DNA from: Paenibacillus sp. V4I7
Lineage (GTDB): Bacteria; Bacillota; Bacilli; Paenibacillales; NBRC-103111
Assembly: GCF_030817275.1 (NCBI RefSeq)
Contig: NZ_JAUSZD010000002.1
Location: forward strand, 3,596,001-3,660,000
DNA length: 64,000 bases
Direction: 5' to 3'
Shown here: piece after piece, positions 18,508-27,781 of the stretch
Position numbering within the stretch: the first letter of the stretch is position 1
How the letters are laid out: every line of letters begins with the position of its first letter
Position numbers and translations under genes: made by a program
Notes under the pieces: model-generated
Database searches by the model: none
Told to the model about the DNA's origin: nothing
What the model saw: the letters and a program-made list of their open reading frames with translations, nothing else

Positions 18508-19185
18508 CTATAGGAGGAGGCTTAACGGTTCTATGCATTGCTCATCGTCGTTACGCACATTTCCCACTCGGCTCGAAACGGGGTACGCAAACATTAGGTC
18601 TGATGGATACGGCTGCAAAAGCGGTTGTAGCTCGTTAGTGTTTGTGATGCTGCGATCCAACCAGACTGCCTCCATCTCTCTCGGCAAAATGACCGGCATA
18701 CGCTCATGAATATCCGCCATCAGTTCGTTCGCTTCCGTTGTAACTACGGTGCAGGTAGAAATGCGCGTGCCATCCGGAGATGTCCACGTGTCGTACAGCC
18801 CTGCCATACTAAAGATGCCTTTGCTGCGCAGCATAATACGCATCGGCTGCTTATGCTTACCCGTCCCTTTCCAGTCGTAGAAGGAGTCCGCCGGAATCAG
18901 GCAGCGCTTACGCTCAAACGGCTTGCGGAAGGCAGGCTTATCCGCGAGCGTCTCTGCTCGTGCATTGAGCATCTGGTAGCCCAGCTTCTCGTCCTTCGCC
19001 CACTCTGGAACGAGCCCCCAGCGCAGCTCGCCAAGCTTATTCTTCTCCCCATCATGGACGATAGCCATGACTTGCTGTCCAGGTGCTACATTATATTTGG
19101 GGCTGTATCTTCCAGGATATTTGTAATAAATATCATAATGAAGCATAAGCTCCTCTAACGTCACGGTGATCGTATAGCGTCCGCA
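18508..19185 (-). CDS. SOS-response-associated peptidase (SRAP, YedK/HMCES-like)
   Basis: 225 residues from ATG 19185, which places the catalytic cysteine at position 2 (MCGRYT); this fixes the start over an upstream ATG at 19212. Conserved NARAET, CLIPADSFYDW and HERMPVIL follow. SRAP proteins use Cys2 to form a thiazolidine crosslink with abasic sites in single-stranded DNA. The acidic residue usually Glu in the FYEW motif is Asp here. AAGGAG lies 13 nt upstream. It is near the Y-family polymerase and YolD-like genes, all associated with DNA-damage responses. Confidence 0.9.
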   Translation of the reverse strand, partial: CGRYTITVTLEELMLHYDIYYKYPGRYSPKYNVAPGQQVMAIVHDGEKNKLGELRWGLVPEWAKDEKLGYQMLNARAETLADKPAFRKPFERKRCLIPADSFYDWKGTGKHKQPMRIMLRSKGIFSMAGLYDTWTSPDGTRISTCTVVTTEANELMADIHERMPVILPREMEAVWLDRSITNTNELQPLLQPYPSDLMFAYPVSSRVGNVRNDDEQCIEPLSLLL

Positions 19186-19369
19186 CATCTGTGCACATCT
19201 TCTCCTTCGCATTGTTCTCCCACATGAGAACTAATTCTTTTAGTCGCTGCAGCACTCTTCCTCCATTATGAGAAAAAGAATTACTCACGTCAATTCGTGT
19301 AAGCCCGAGGAAGATTTCTCCATCGGGCTTACGGTCTTGATCTTGCTATTGTCTCGATCTTCTCTCGTT

Positions 19370-19873
19370 CTACGCTTTCTGTTCATCAACTTTCGGAGCC
19401 TTATACACACTTGCTACCAGATGATCAATATACCGTGCTGTTCGCACGCTAATTTCAGCACGCATATAATCCTTAGCTATGATAAGCGCATCTTCATGCC
19501 CGCGACATACATAGCGGTAATGAATGGCGCGGTCATTCTTTTCCTCTTCAAATAATTGAATGCTTCGCTGCATCATCTTGGTTTTAATTTCGCTTAAGTC
19601 GGCTTGTATATGCGCAGCAAGCGCATGAGCGACTCGCGCATATAGCATTCGGAGCGTTTCGGAGGATCTCTCGATTTCACCAGCTTTTTTCTTGATCATC
19701 CCGTGCATGAGCGGCAGCAAGACATAATCTCGCATAACACCAATGTCTTCCGCTGTGGGACGGTTTGCCGGAGCAGGTCTATCACTGCGTTGGTTTTGAA
19801 AAGCCTCTCGATGCTGAGGCAGCATCATCCTGCTGGATTCCCATAGGCCGTTTTTCTCCAATTTTTTGCTCAT
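19370..19873 (-). CDS. YolD-like N-terminus, partner of the Y-family polymerase
   Basis: 167 residues. The start, SKKLEKNGLWESSRMMLPQHREAF, resembles YolD-type proteins that travel with UvrX/DinB-like polymerases in Paenibacillus. The remaining helical part is not typical of YolD and is unrecognised. It overlaps the polymerase stop by 4 bp (ATGA), indicating translational coupling. The upstream polymerase gene has lost its start and promoter, so expression may be lost. Confidence 0.65.
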   Translation of the reverse strand: MSKKLEKNGLWESSRMMLPQHREAFQNQRSDRPAPANRPTAEDIGVMRDYVLLPLMHGMIKKKAGEIERSSETLRMLYARVAHALAAHIQADLSEIKTKMMQRSIQLFEEEKNDRAIHYRYVCRGHEDALIIAKDYMRAEISVRTARYIDHLVASVYKAPKVDEQKA

Positions 19874-20679
19874 TTATAGTGCCCTCCGATTTTGAGCGCC
19901 CTGTTCTGCGCTTGGCCGGCTGTTGTGAGCGAGGAAGCACGAACAATCGCCGCGTTGCCAAATCGGTCCTTGATGCTGTCCGTCACTTTTTCAAGCGCTC
20001 GCGCCTTGATCTGATCCTCGAAGAGGGTAAGCTGATAGGTGTCATCATCCACTAACTGGCTCAGCATGACACCGGCGCGACGCACCGGCATGGTGTCCCA
20101 GAACTTATAGAAAAGCTTTTTCACAGCTTGAAACACCGTACTTGTATGATTCGTAGGATCCGGCATCTTCATTTGGCGCGAAAAGCCTGTCGGGGCGTCG
20201 AAAGGACTGCACATACAGCTTACGGTAACAATTGAAGCCATATAGCCTTTGCGCCTACAGTCGCGGCACACCTCTTCTGTAAGCTCGAGCAGGATGGTAT
20301 CTACTTCAGAGGAGTCCGCGTAGTCCCTCGGCAAAGTCATCATATGGCCTACGGACTTCGGAGGCGTATCAAACGTACCCGGCGTGACCGGACTATCATC
20401 GAGCCCATTCGCTGTTCGCCACATCACTTCGGCGTGAATGTCCGACTGCTTGCCGAAGCGTGCGCGGAATTTATTCTTGAGCTGCGGCAGCGGCGTTCTC
20501 GCCACATCGCCAACCAAATACATACCTAGCTTGGCAAAATGTACGGTCATCCGCGAACCGACACCAAACATTTTACTTACAGGCTGCTCCCACAAGTATT
20601 TCTCGACGTCTGATGGGTGCAGCGTGAAGATGCCACTTTCATTCTTTTTGGCCCAAATATCGGTCGCATAGACAAACTA
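19870..20679 (-). pseudogene. 5'-truncated Y-family DNA polymerase (UvrX/ImpB-type)
   Basis: The frame is readable from about 20679 (VYATDIWAKKNESGIFTL) to 19870. It contains the helix-hairpin segment KMFGVGSRMTVHFAKLGM and the little-finger domain, ending LTLFEDQ plus a tail. The palm with the catalytic acidic residues (roughly the first 170-180 residues) is absent: an in-frame TAG lies at the junction and the sequence turns AT-rich and element-like. The missing 5' part is not found on the other side of the recombinase element, so this was more than a simple insertion. No function expected. Confidence 0.85.
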
Positions 20680-20681
20680 AA

Positions 20682-20783
20682 TATGTACATAAATTAGATG
20701 TACAATATAAATCCCATTTTCTTAGAAAATACTGCATTACACAAAAATACATATCAAACGGAGAATAATTTATGTACATAAAT
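20682..20783 (+). repeat. paired palindromic repeats at the left end of the recombinase element
   Basis: TATGTACATAAAT occurs at 20682-20694 and 20771-20783, each containing the palindrome TATGTACATA. A third partial copy (GATGTACA) is at 20697. The position between element end and first recombinase gene suggests recombinase binding or an operator. Confidence 0.6.
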
Positions 20784-20864
20784 GACTTTATCACTTTTTT
20801 CTTGCGCACATAACATCTAAATATTATAGTCGAATTATGGTATATTTTGGAGGTGGTAGTCCAC

Positions 20865-22088
20865 TTGAGTATCCTTACAAGAAGTGTAAATGTTCAAAGC
20901 AGCTATGCGTTTTTTTCGTTTTGTATAGATGTTAGTTTCGTAAAATATAAAGTGAAAGGAATCCAGCAGATAAGAAAACATGCAGTCCTAATGCTTAAAA
21001 ACAGAAAAAATAATACATCTATTGTCCACCCTTTAACAGCATATATTCAATGGAAGTGGAAGTATAAGGAATACAACACTCAAAGGTTACAAGGAACTCA
21101 CTTAGCTCAGTTTTTAAATTATCTTTTAATTGATAATAGAAAAAAATATAAATTAAATTCATTGTCCGAACTTACCATTTCTTATGGAACAGACTTTTTA
21201 AACCATCTTTTATCCAAAGGAAATTCAAATAAAAGTGTTAGAAATGTTGAGAGAACATTAAAATACTTCTATTCATTTTTAATCGAAAAAGGTAACTTAC
21301 GAAATTCCGATGATACCAATCCCGATGTAACGACTTTCAATCCTATGTATTCTAAGGAATTTGCTTATAATGCGGAACGACAAAAAGTTACAATTGAACA
21401 CACATTGCCACCTAGACTCCTTTTAATGTTTCTAAGAACAGCAGTTTCTGTATCACCATCCGTTGCCTTTGCTATTTACTTATCTATTTTTGGAGGGTTA
21501 AGGGCTGGTGAAATCGTCAATATAAAAATCAGTGATCTTACTCCGTATGGAGATCAATATGGAAAAGGTGGACTGATGATTCTCCTTAGAACAAGAAATT
21601 TAAGAACAGATATTAAAGATATTTCGGGTACATCAAGAGTTAAACGTGATAGAAGACAGTTTGTTTACTCAGTAAAAGACTTACTCCCCACACTTTACAA
21701 AAATCACATTACTGAAATACAGAAAAAACTTGGTAAAGATCTAGAAATGGACTCTCCACTTTTTATTAATCGCGATGGTAAAGCTCTTACGGGGAAAAGC
21801 CTACGAGATGCTTTTAAAAAAGTTAAGAAAAATTTTCTATTTGGACTACACTCGTCCCAAAATCCCGACGACATTATTACAGCGATTAATCTACAATCAA
21901 CGAAATGGTCTTTTCATATTGGAAGAGGTACATTTACAAATCTTCTTTCAAAAAAAGCAAAGAACCCATATGATATTGCGTTACCTCGGGGGGATAAAAA
22001 CATTACTTCGTCTTTGGTATATATGTCGGACACAGAAGAAATGAAAAGTTCTATTGAGGAGCTCATTAATAACCTTTATCAAAAATAA
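20865..22088 (+). CDS. tyrosine recombinase 1 (TnpA-like)
   Basis: 407 residues from TTG 20865 (GGAGGTGG upstream). An N-terminal SAM-like/core-binding part is followed by a catalytic domain with FGGLRAGEIVNI (Arg I), WSFHIGRGTFTNLL (H-x-x-R) and SSLVYMS (candidate nucleophile Tyr near residue 390). These residues make and rejoin DNA breaks through a 3'-phosphotyrosine. Next gene starts 13 bp downstream. The usual GH pair before the nucleophile is not obvious. Confidence 0.85.
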   Translation: MSILTRSVNVQSSYAFFSFCIDVSFVKYKVKGIQQIRKHAVLMLKNRKNNTSIVHPLTAYIQWKWKYKEYNTQRLQGTHLAQFLNYLLIDNRKKYKLNSLSELTISYGTDFLNHLLSKGNSNKSVRNVERTLKYFYSFLIEKGNLRNSDDTNPDVTTFNPMYSKEFAYNAERQKVTIEHTLPPRLLLMFLRTAVSVSPSVAFAIYLSIFGGLRAGEIVNIKISDLTPYGDQYGKGGLMILLRTRNLRTDIKDISGTSRVKRDRRQFVYSVKDLLPTLYKNHITEIQKKLGKDLEMDSPLFINRDGKALTGKSLRDAFKKVKKNFLFGLHSSQNPDDIITAINLQSTKWSFHIGRGTFTNLLSKKAKNPYDIALPRGDKNITSSLVYMSDTEEMKSSIEELINNLYQK

Positions 22089-22101
22089 TGAGGTGGTAGT
22101 T

Positions 22102-24642
22102 GTGATTTACTTTACAATTGCACAAGCAGCTGAGCGTTTAATGATGAAAAAAGAGAAGTTAGAATCGTGGTTTTATACTACGTACAATCCTCTGGAAGAA
22201 ATTTCTGAAATAAAACTTGAAAATATCAATGGTAGAAGGTTGATTCCTGAGATAGTTTTGGAAAGATATGAAGAATTCATTAATACTTATTTCACATCTA
22301 AACAGGCAGCAGACTTTTTAGGGTGGGAGCATTCGGTTATGCGAACTTGGGTAAGCAACCGATTGAATTCAATTAGAGTTAAAAAAGTTGGTGGTACTAA
22401 TTACATACACAAGAATGACATTCTCCCTCTCAAAGATATAACAATTGATACTACAAACTGTTTGAGTACTAGAGAGATGATGAACGAACTAAAAATAGAT
22501 AGAACTACTGTTCTTGAGGCTATTCATAATAACCATATTGTAGGATGCTTTCAAACTAAAGGGGGTCATTACTATGCTCCAAAGGAATCGTTTGAGAAAT
22601 ATAAACAAAAGTACTTTAAAATTGAGAATGCAAATGATTATTATTCAATCGGTGAAGCTGCAATTGTTTTAGAATGCAGCACCAAATCAGTACGGACAAT
22701 GATTCGTAATCCCAAAATCGAGCTTACTGCAGTTCAGTATAAATTCAAAAATACTTATTATCTGCTGAAAAGCGATGTACATAATTTTAAAGTTTTTTTA
22801 GATGAAGTACCATCTACATATTATACTGTCAACCAGATCATGGATAAGTACAAAGTTTCTCACCGCTTTGTTCATATAATTCTGGCAAACCAGTTAAGTG
22901 ATAAAGTTAAATGGCTGGTTCTTAATCGCGTACCTGAAAGACTAATACTTATTAAAGAATTTGAAACCTTTTATGCCGCATTTGATAAATATAGAGTTGA
23001 CAAGCCTGAGGACCCCCATTTCATATTTAATGATGCAGTATCTAGTATTTCTGCCCCAGCACACCTTCTGCATACAAAAGCACTATTTCTGGACTACGTT
23101 TGTTTAAGACAAAACACTTCTCGTGCCAGTAAACAAGTACAACGAATGCAGGCTAGAGAATTTGTATTCTTATACCAAGCATTAATGAGCCTAGAAGAAG
23201 AAATTTCTAATTTGTCTGATCATGAAATCAAATGGCTTTTAAGGACAACCACTAATACTAACCTCAAAAAGAATTTAATTTCTTTTTTATCATTCCTACA
23301 AGAGCGGATCCCTACAAAATTTCAAGAAAAATACCGTGTAACAACTAGACAAACGGGAACGCAAAGCAAAGAGATTTATTCACTTGAAGAGTTCATTGAG
23401 ATTAATCATTATTTAAAGAATGTTGAAAATCATATTTTTGAAGCGATCAATGATAGACGATATGCTGCTGCTTGGTTGTATTGTTCTCTTCATTTGAGTA
23501 ATGCATGGAGATCATCGGATTTTTTGAGGTTACCTTCAGTCGATATTTCTTTGATTGATATTCATGATTTCCAATGGTTTTTCGATGGAAATAGGCTTTC
23601 AGTTGAACAGTCCCAACGAATAATCAATCAATATGCCCATGCACGTCTAAAGGTATCAAAAACTGGCGCACTCAACCGATTTCTTATCAATTTGGACATG
23701 CTTGTTCCTATAGCAACTATGATTGTCCTTTGTGAATTGCATCGCCAAAAAGTAAATGAGCAATTCCTTCTGACTAGAGGAAATACCAACTATAGCTTAA
23801 TTAAAAACAAAGTCTCTGCCTTTTTACCGGATCCTCTGCGATTTGGAAGCATGAAAATGAACCGTTCATTTATGACCTATTTATTTCACGAAGCTACCGA
23901 AAATACAGAATCACTTGGTATCGCATTAAATATAATCCAACAAACTCGTCGTCACAGAGATAAGGAATCCCCAACAATTTATATTCAATCAACAAACAAA
24001 GATGGACCTTTAGGGAATGTATCTGTGAATTTATGTAATCGAGGGCATTTTGGTTATCTTTATAATTTGTTAATCGAAAGAGCACACGCTCTTGTCGAAA
24101 TAGAAAACAAGGACACCGTTAATGAACGGTCATTAAAAATTCAAGAATATAGAACATTATTCACAACTCCGTTGGAACTAGAGAAGTTTGGTGAGTTTCT
24201 AAAGAGTCAAGTTGAAGAAAGGGAATCTTTAGCCATAAGAATATCTTTATTGCCGAGAGAAGAAGCACTGACCTTGGTACATAAGATTTATATGGACAAG
24301 ATGCCCGGACATACCGAGCATACCCAATGTTTTGTTTATCCGAATTGTATTCACCCTACAGCAGCATCTTGTATTGGTTGTCCTAATGTAATACCTAAAA
24401 ATTATTTGTTAATTAGCATCGGTATCGAACTACAAAAAAGGATCTCTATTCTGAGTTCAACAAGCAATTCTTTTGTTGCTTCTAGAGAAAGATCTTGGAT
24501 TTACAAATTATTGCTATTATTACAAGAAGCTACTACGGCTTATGGGATCGAATATACAAGAACATTCGTTGATTACGATGATCTATTATCGAATGTCACC
24601 GCGGCTCTTCAAAATCAACAATCTTTAGTTGAACATCGATAA
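22102..24642 (+). CDS. large recombinase with repeated helix-turn-helix domains (TnpB-like)
   Basis: 846 residues from GTG 22102 (GAGGTGG upstream). Residues 1-320 hold about five repeats of an excisionase/MerR-like winged helix-turn-helix (FTIAQAAERL, FTSKQAADFL, LSTREMMNEL, YSIGEAAIVL, YTVNQIMDKY starts). A recombinase-like region has AWRSSDFLRL and RRHRDKESPTIYIQ. A cysteine cluster (CFVYPNC...CIGCP) near residue 760 probably binds zinc. The repeated DNA-reading modules suggest recognition of a long composite site. Expected to act with the two flanking recombinases. Confidence 0.75.
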   Translation: MIYFTIAQAAERLMMKKEKLESWFYTTYNPLEEISEIKLENINGRRLIPEIVLERYEEFINTYFTSKQAADFLGWEHSVMRTWVSNRLNSIRVKKVGGTNYIHKNDILPLKDITIDTTNCLSTREMMNELKIDRTTVLEAIHNNHIVGCFQTKGGHYYAPKESFEKYKQKYFKIENANDYYSIGEAAIVLECSTKSVRTMIRNPKIELTAVQYKFKNTYYLLKSDVHNFKVFLDEVPSTYYTVNQIMDKYKVSHRFVHIILANQLSDKVKWLVLNRVPERLILIKEFETFYAAFDKYRVDKPEDPHFIFNDAVSSISAPAHLLHTKALFLDYVCLRQNTSRASKQVQRMQAREFVFLYQALMSLEEEISNLSDHEIKWLLRTTTNTNLKKNLISFLSFLQERIPTKFQEKYRVTTRQTGTQSKEIYSLEEFIEINHYLKNVENHIFEAINDRRYAAAWLYCSLHLSNAWRSSDFLRLPSVDISLIDIHDFQWFFDGNRLSVEQSQRIINQYAHARLKVSKTGALNRFLINLDMLVPIATMIVLCELHRQKVNEQFLLTRGNTNYSLIKNKVSAFLPDPLRFGSMKMNRSFMTYLFHEATENTESLGIALNIIQQTRRHRDKESPTIYIQSTNKDGPLGNVSVNLCNRGHFGYLYNLLIERAHALVEIENKDTVNERSLKIQEYRTLFTTPLELEKFGEFLKSQVEERESLAIRISLLPREEALTLVHKIYMDKMPGHTEHTQCFVYPNCIHPTAASCIGCPNVIPKNYLLISIGIELQKRISILSSTSNSFVASRERSWIYKLLLLLQEATTAYGIEYTRTFVDYDDLLSNVTAALQNQQSLVEHR

Positions 24643-24655
24643 GGAGTGATATTCT

Positions 24656-26350
24656 ATGGCAGATTCTCATGGTTTTAAGCGATCGGAATATATCACAGAT
24701 ATCGGATTCTTACAGTACGCCCAAGCTTCAGATACCGTTTTCTTTGATTCCCAAGATATAAGTTACTACAAAGAGGCATTCTTGGGGTTTAAATCAACTC
24801 AAAGTATTGTAAACCATAATTTCGAGGATGATGAATGGATATTAAGCGCTAATGATGTTCAAACAGCAATTACTTTCGATATTGATGTTTACTCCGAAAT
24901 GCAATTGACACTTAAGTGTTTTACTGTACTTGGTCTAATTGAAGGACATGACCATAAATACACTCAATTTAGAATCAAACATCTGATTGAGGGGATTTTA
25001 ACGTGTCAAGGCTTTAGATGTCCTGTTGATGAAGTGCTTGTTCATTTCGAAAGATGGCTTATGTCTAAACCTGGTCCTACATTATCTAAACTTGGCCCAG
25101 TAATACATCAGTTTCTTTGCTTCTCTAATTTTACATTTAACGATGAACTCCTAGACATAGCTGATCAGTTCGGTACTTTTCAGCCAGGAATTCGAAGTCT
25201 CCCTAATTTCAAAGATACTTTGATATTTGATTCCATAATCCATGATTTTCAAAAAACTGGGACATCTTCCGAAAAGCTGATTTTTTTCCCAATTGTTTTA
25301 TGGTGGCGCATTACCTTAGTAATTCCAATGCGAGTCTCTGAATTCTGCTCTATCGAATATGATTGTATTATTGCAGACTCCTCTAACTTTTTTCTGAAAA
25401 TACCCAGAAAAAAGATTCGTGCCAAAAAGAAAAATGAAGTTGAAATTGTTGATGTGCTTGAGATTAATAAAGATTTAACTGAATTAATCTTACAATACAA
25501 AGAAATAACAAAAGAGTATAAAAGGACTCCATACCTATTATCTTACGATGCATATTGTGAATCTCCAAGAGTTAAACAATGCTATGGTGCACGCATATAT
25601 AAGAGAAATTTAGAATCGTTCAAGCCTCAACAATTAAAACTATTGATAGCGTATTTTTATGATGAAATAGTCGAAAAAAAATATGATTATACAGGCTTGG
25701 ATAGAGCTAATCCAATGGATACTCGCCACTTCGCATTCTGTAATATGATGATGCAAGGCTTTAATATGTTGACGATAGCCCGTATTGGAGGGCATAAGAC
25801 CCTCGATGCACAAATGCATTATTTTAGTCATCTAGAGCAATTAAGCCAATCTGCTGTACAGTGCTTAGCAGACCAGCACAACAAATTTGGTTCCATTAAC
25901 GATATGAATACTTCGTTGGGAATTAATGAAAGAGCTTTGCGGGCAAAGGCCATTTTAAGAAGTTTTACTGTAGAGGAGATGCAGACATTAGCACCTATGG
26001 AATTTGGATATTGCACTTTCGATCCTGAAAAATGTCCAGTAGGTGATTGCAGGCATTGTCCTCACTTATACATCCCGGAAAATGAATTTAATAACTCGGT
26101 GATTGCTTGGCTTGTTGATGAATCGGATCGTCTCAAAAGCAGAATAAAAGAACAACTGGAACTAATGAAAAATCTTACATGTAATATGACATATAATTTC
26201 TCCACATTTGAATATGATCCACTTGCACAAGCTGAATTGAGCTATCTGGCCGCCAACTCCAACAAGCTCAGAGAGCAAAAAGCACAGACAGATGCAAAAC
26301 TCAACTTAATTTACCAAGAAAGGGATACTCATGAAGAAGAATGTAGGTAA
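24656..26350 (+). CDS. tyrosine recombinase 3 with C-terminal cysteine cluster (TnpB-like)
   Basis: 564 residues, AAGGAG before ATG 24656, 13 bp after the previous gene. Catalytic residues are visible: PMRVSEFCSIEYD (Arg I), DTRHFAFCNMMM (Arg II region), RIGGHKT (GH) and MHYFSH (Tyr). A CTFDPEKCPVGDCRHCP cluster near residue 455 matches the zinc-binding-like tail of Tn554 TnpB-type proteins and resembles the one in the preceding gene. A coiled coil ends the protein. It overlaps the last gene by 20 nt. Confidence 0.85.
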   Translation: MADSHGFKRSEYITDIGFLQYAQASDTVFFDSQDISYYKEAFLGFKSTQSIVNHNFEDDEWILSANDVQTAITFDIDVYSEMQLTLKCFTVLGLIEGHDHKYTQFRIKHLIEGILTCQGFRCPVDEVLVHFERWLMSKPGPTLSKLGPVIHQFLCFSNFTFNDELLDIADQFGTFQPGIRSLPNFKDTLIFDSIIHDFQKTGTSSEKLIFFPIVLWWRITLVIPMRVSEFCSIEYDCIIADSSNFFLKIPRKKIRAKKKNEVEIVDVLEINKDLTELILQYKEITKEYKRTPYLLSYDAYCESPRVKQCYGARIYKRNLESFKPQQLKLLIAYFYDEIVEKKYDYTGLDRANPMDTRHFAFCNMMMQGFNMLTIARIGGHKTLDAQMHYFSHLEQLSQSAVQCLADQHNKFGSINDMNTSLGINERALRAKAILRSFTVEEMQTLAPMEFGYCTFDPEKCPVGDCRHCPHLYIPENEFNNSVIAWLVDESDRLKSRIKEQLELMKNLTCNMTYNFSTFEYDPLAQAELSYLAANSNKLREQKAQTDAKLNLIYQERDTHEEECR

Positions 26351-26939
26351 ACCGAAACAACATCAAATTCCCCATTTGGAGACATTGCTCCTGAAATATA
26401 TTGAGGATAACCCTACAAAAACAATTACTTTTATAGAGCTTGAAAGACAAACTGGAGTGGGACGAAACACTTGGGCTCGTAATATGAAGGAAAAAATTGA
26501 AGCGCTAAATCGTCCATTAACAATAATAGACGCAGAGCAAGAGCTGCTCCTTCCTCTTCCAAACATGGCCGAACTTGTTAAGACGAATTATGGTAATCAA
26601 CAAAAGCTTATTCAAGTGCTACAGCAGGTTAACAACAGTGTTCAAAAGCTTTATGTCCAAGCAAAAAGTGTTCCGCAGCTAGAGCAAGAGATTGAAAACC
26701 TAAAAATGCAACTTAAAAGTCAAAATGAAGAACTTAAGAAAGATAAAGAGACAATTAGGTTATTGCAAGAGCAAGCTAAACATTTCAGTCAAGCATATCG
26801 AGATATAGCTGTAACGTCTTCTTTTCCTGATTCAGATTTGAAGAATGTGCTAGAATTTAAGAAGGGAGACAGAAAAAATGAAGATAAAATCACGGCTGAC
26901 TTAATAAAACAGTTTGAGATGTTTGGTCCAAAATCTTGA
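26331..26939 (+). CDS. TnpC-like coiled-coil accessory protein
   Basis: 202 residues starting inside the end of the third recombinase (translational coupling). The N-terminus has a short helix-turn-helix-like segment (ITFIELERQTGVGRNTWARNMKEKIEAL). Residues 85-155 are a long charged coiled coil. Tn554 TnpC is likewise a small helper encoded after TnpB that affects frequency and orientation of transposition; homology here is suggested by position and composition, not proven. Confidence 0.7.
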   Translation: MKKNVGKPKQHQIPHLETLLLKYIEDNPTKTITFIELERQTGVGRNTWARNMKEKIEALNRPLTIIDAEQELLLPLPNMAELVKTNYGNQQKLIQVLQQVNNSVQKLYVQAKSVPQLEQEIENLKMQLKSQNEELKKDKETIRLLQEQAKHFSQAYRDIAVTSSFPDSDLKNVLEFKKGDRKNEDKITADLIKQFEMFGPKS

Positions 26940-27019
26940 ACTTGCGTTATTACAAGACAAAAAAGCATTTGCAGCAACACAAAAATCGTGTTTGCGGATA
27001 CGGCATTTAGTTGAATAGC

Positions 27020-27055
27020 AAAAAAAACAGACCCACAGCAACTTGGCTGAGGGTC
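27020..27055 (-). terminator. terminator downstream of kdpE
   Basis: Minus strand GACCC(T)CAGC / GCTG(T)GGGTC hairpin followed by eight T. It marks the end of the original kdp transcript and bounds the recombinase element. Confidence 0.8.
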
Positions 27056-27083
27056 TTAGTGTTTCCTCGTACGATGTATCTTC

Positions 27084-27781
27084 CTACTCTTGCCAAGCGA
27101 ATCTGTAACCTATTCCAGGCTCCGTTAGAATATATTTTGGTCTTGTAGGATCTTCCTCGATTTTCTTTCTCAAATGAATAACATAAACTCTTAAATATTG
27201 GCTATCTGATTCATATTCTGAACCGCCCCAAGCTTGCTTGAGCAAGTGACGGTGCGTCATCACACGCCCAGCATTTAAGGCGAGTTCTTTTAATAAGTCA
27301 TACTAAGTGGGTGTCAATTTGATTTTCACTTCATTGAGTTCTACGCTTCGTTGGGATAAATCAATGATTAAATCCACTAGTTTCAGCACCGGTTCATCCT
27401 GCGTTTTGGCAATATGACGTAAAGCTACGCGCATACGTGCCATAAACTCCCCCATGCCAAATGGCTTCGTCACATAATCGTCAGCGCCACAGTCTAAGGC
27501 GACAACCTTATCTTGCTCCTGATCTTGCGCAGTAAGGATAATAATAGGAACTTTAGACCAGTCACGGATATGGTCAAGCACCTCCATACCTGTCATATCT
27601 GGCAGACCTAAATCCAGTACAATAAGATCTGGGCGTACCATGGTGGCCTGAAGCATACCTTCTTGACCCTGTAGAGGCCTCAAAATGTTGTAAAGCCATG
27701 TGCGGTTAACGTGATGCGCAGCAATTTACGAATTTGCTGTTCGTCGTCAATAATTAAAATTTTCGCCCCTGTGATTGTCAT
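27084..27781 (-). pseudogene. kdpE: kdpE response regulator, broken
   Basis: From ATG 27781 the receiver domain begins normally (KILIIDDEQQIRKLL) but a stop follows GFTTF because of one extra T. A second single-base insertion (GGG for GG) restores the GQEGMLQA frame. The receiver then continues (LIVLDLGLPDMTG, KPFGMGEF). In the DNA-binding domain KLTPTEYDLL reads KLTPT-stop-YDLL (GAG to TAG) before the winged helix resumes and ends at 27084. Three lesions show a dead gene. KdpE normally activates the potassium-uptake operon kdpFABC, which is not present here. Confidence 0.9.

Larger units (their letters stand above)
20680..27010 (+). mobile_element. tyrosine-recombinase trio element (Tn554 TnpABC-like organisation), boundaries approximate
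   Basis: Four consecutive plus-strand genes code for three large recombinases and one small coiled-coil protein, in the order expected of TnpA/TnpB/TnpC-type transposition modules. The GC content is much lower than in the SRAP/polymerase side. The left end abuts the truncated polymerase. The right end lies between 26940 and the kdpE terminator at 27020. No cargo genes are present. Confidence 0.75.

Noticed and set aside
19299..19332. GTAAGCCCGA/TCGGGCTTAC hairpin as terminator of the YolD-like gene
   Set aside because: The 10-bp stem is perfect but no T-run follows on either strand, so termination is unsupported.
20697..27078. GATGTA at 20697 and 27073 as Tn554-type core sites flanking the element
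   Set aside because: The right copy lies beyond the kdpE terminator and near the kdpE stop, so the element would have to include them. A six-base match is easily by chance.
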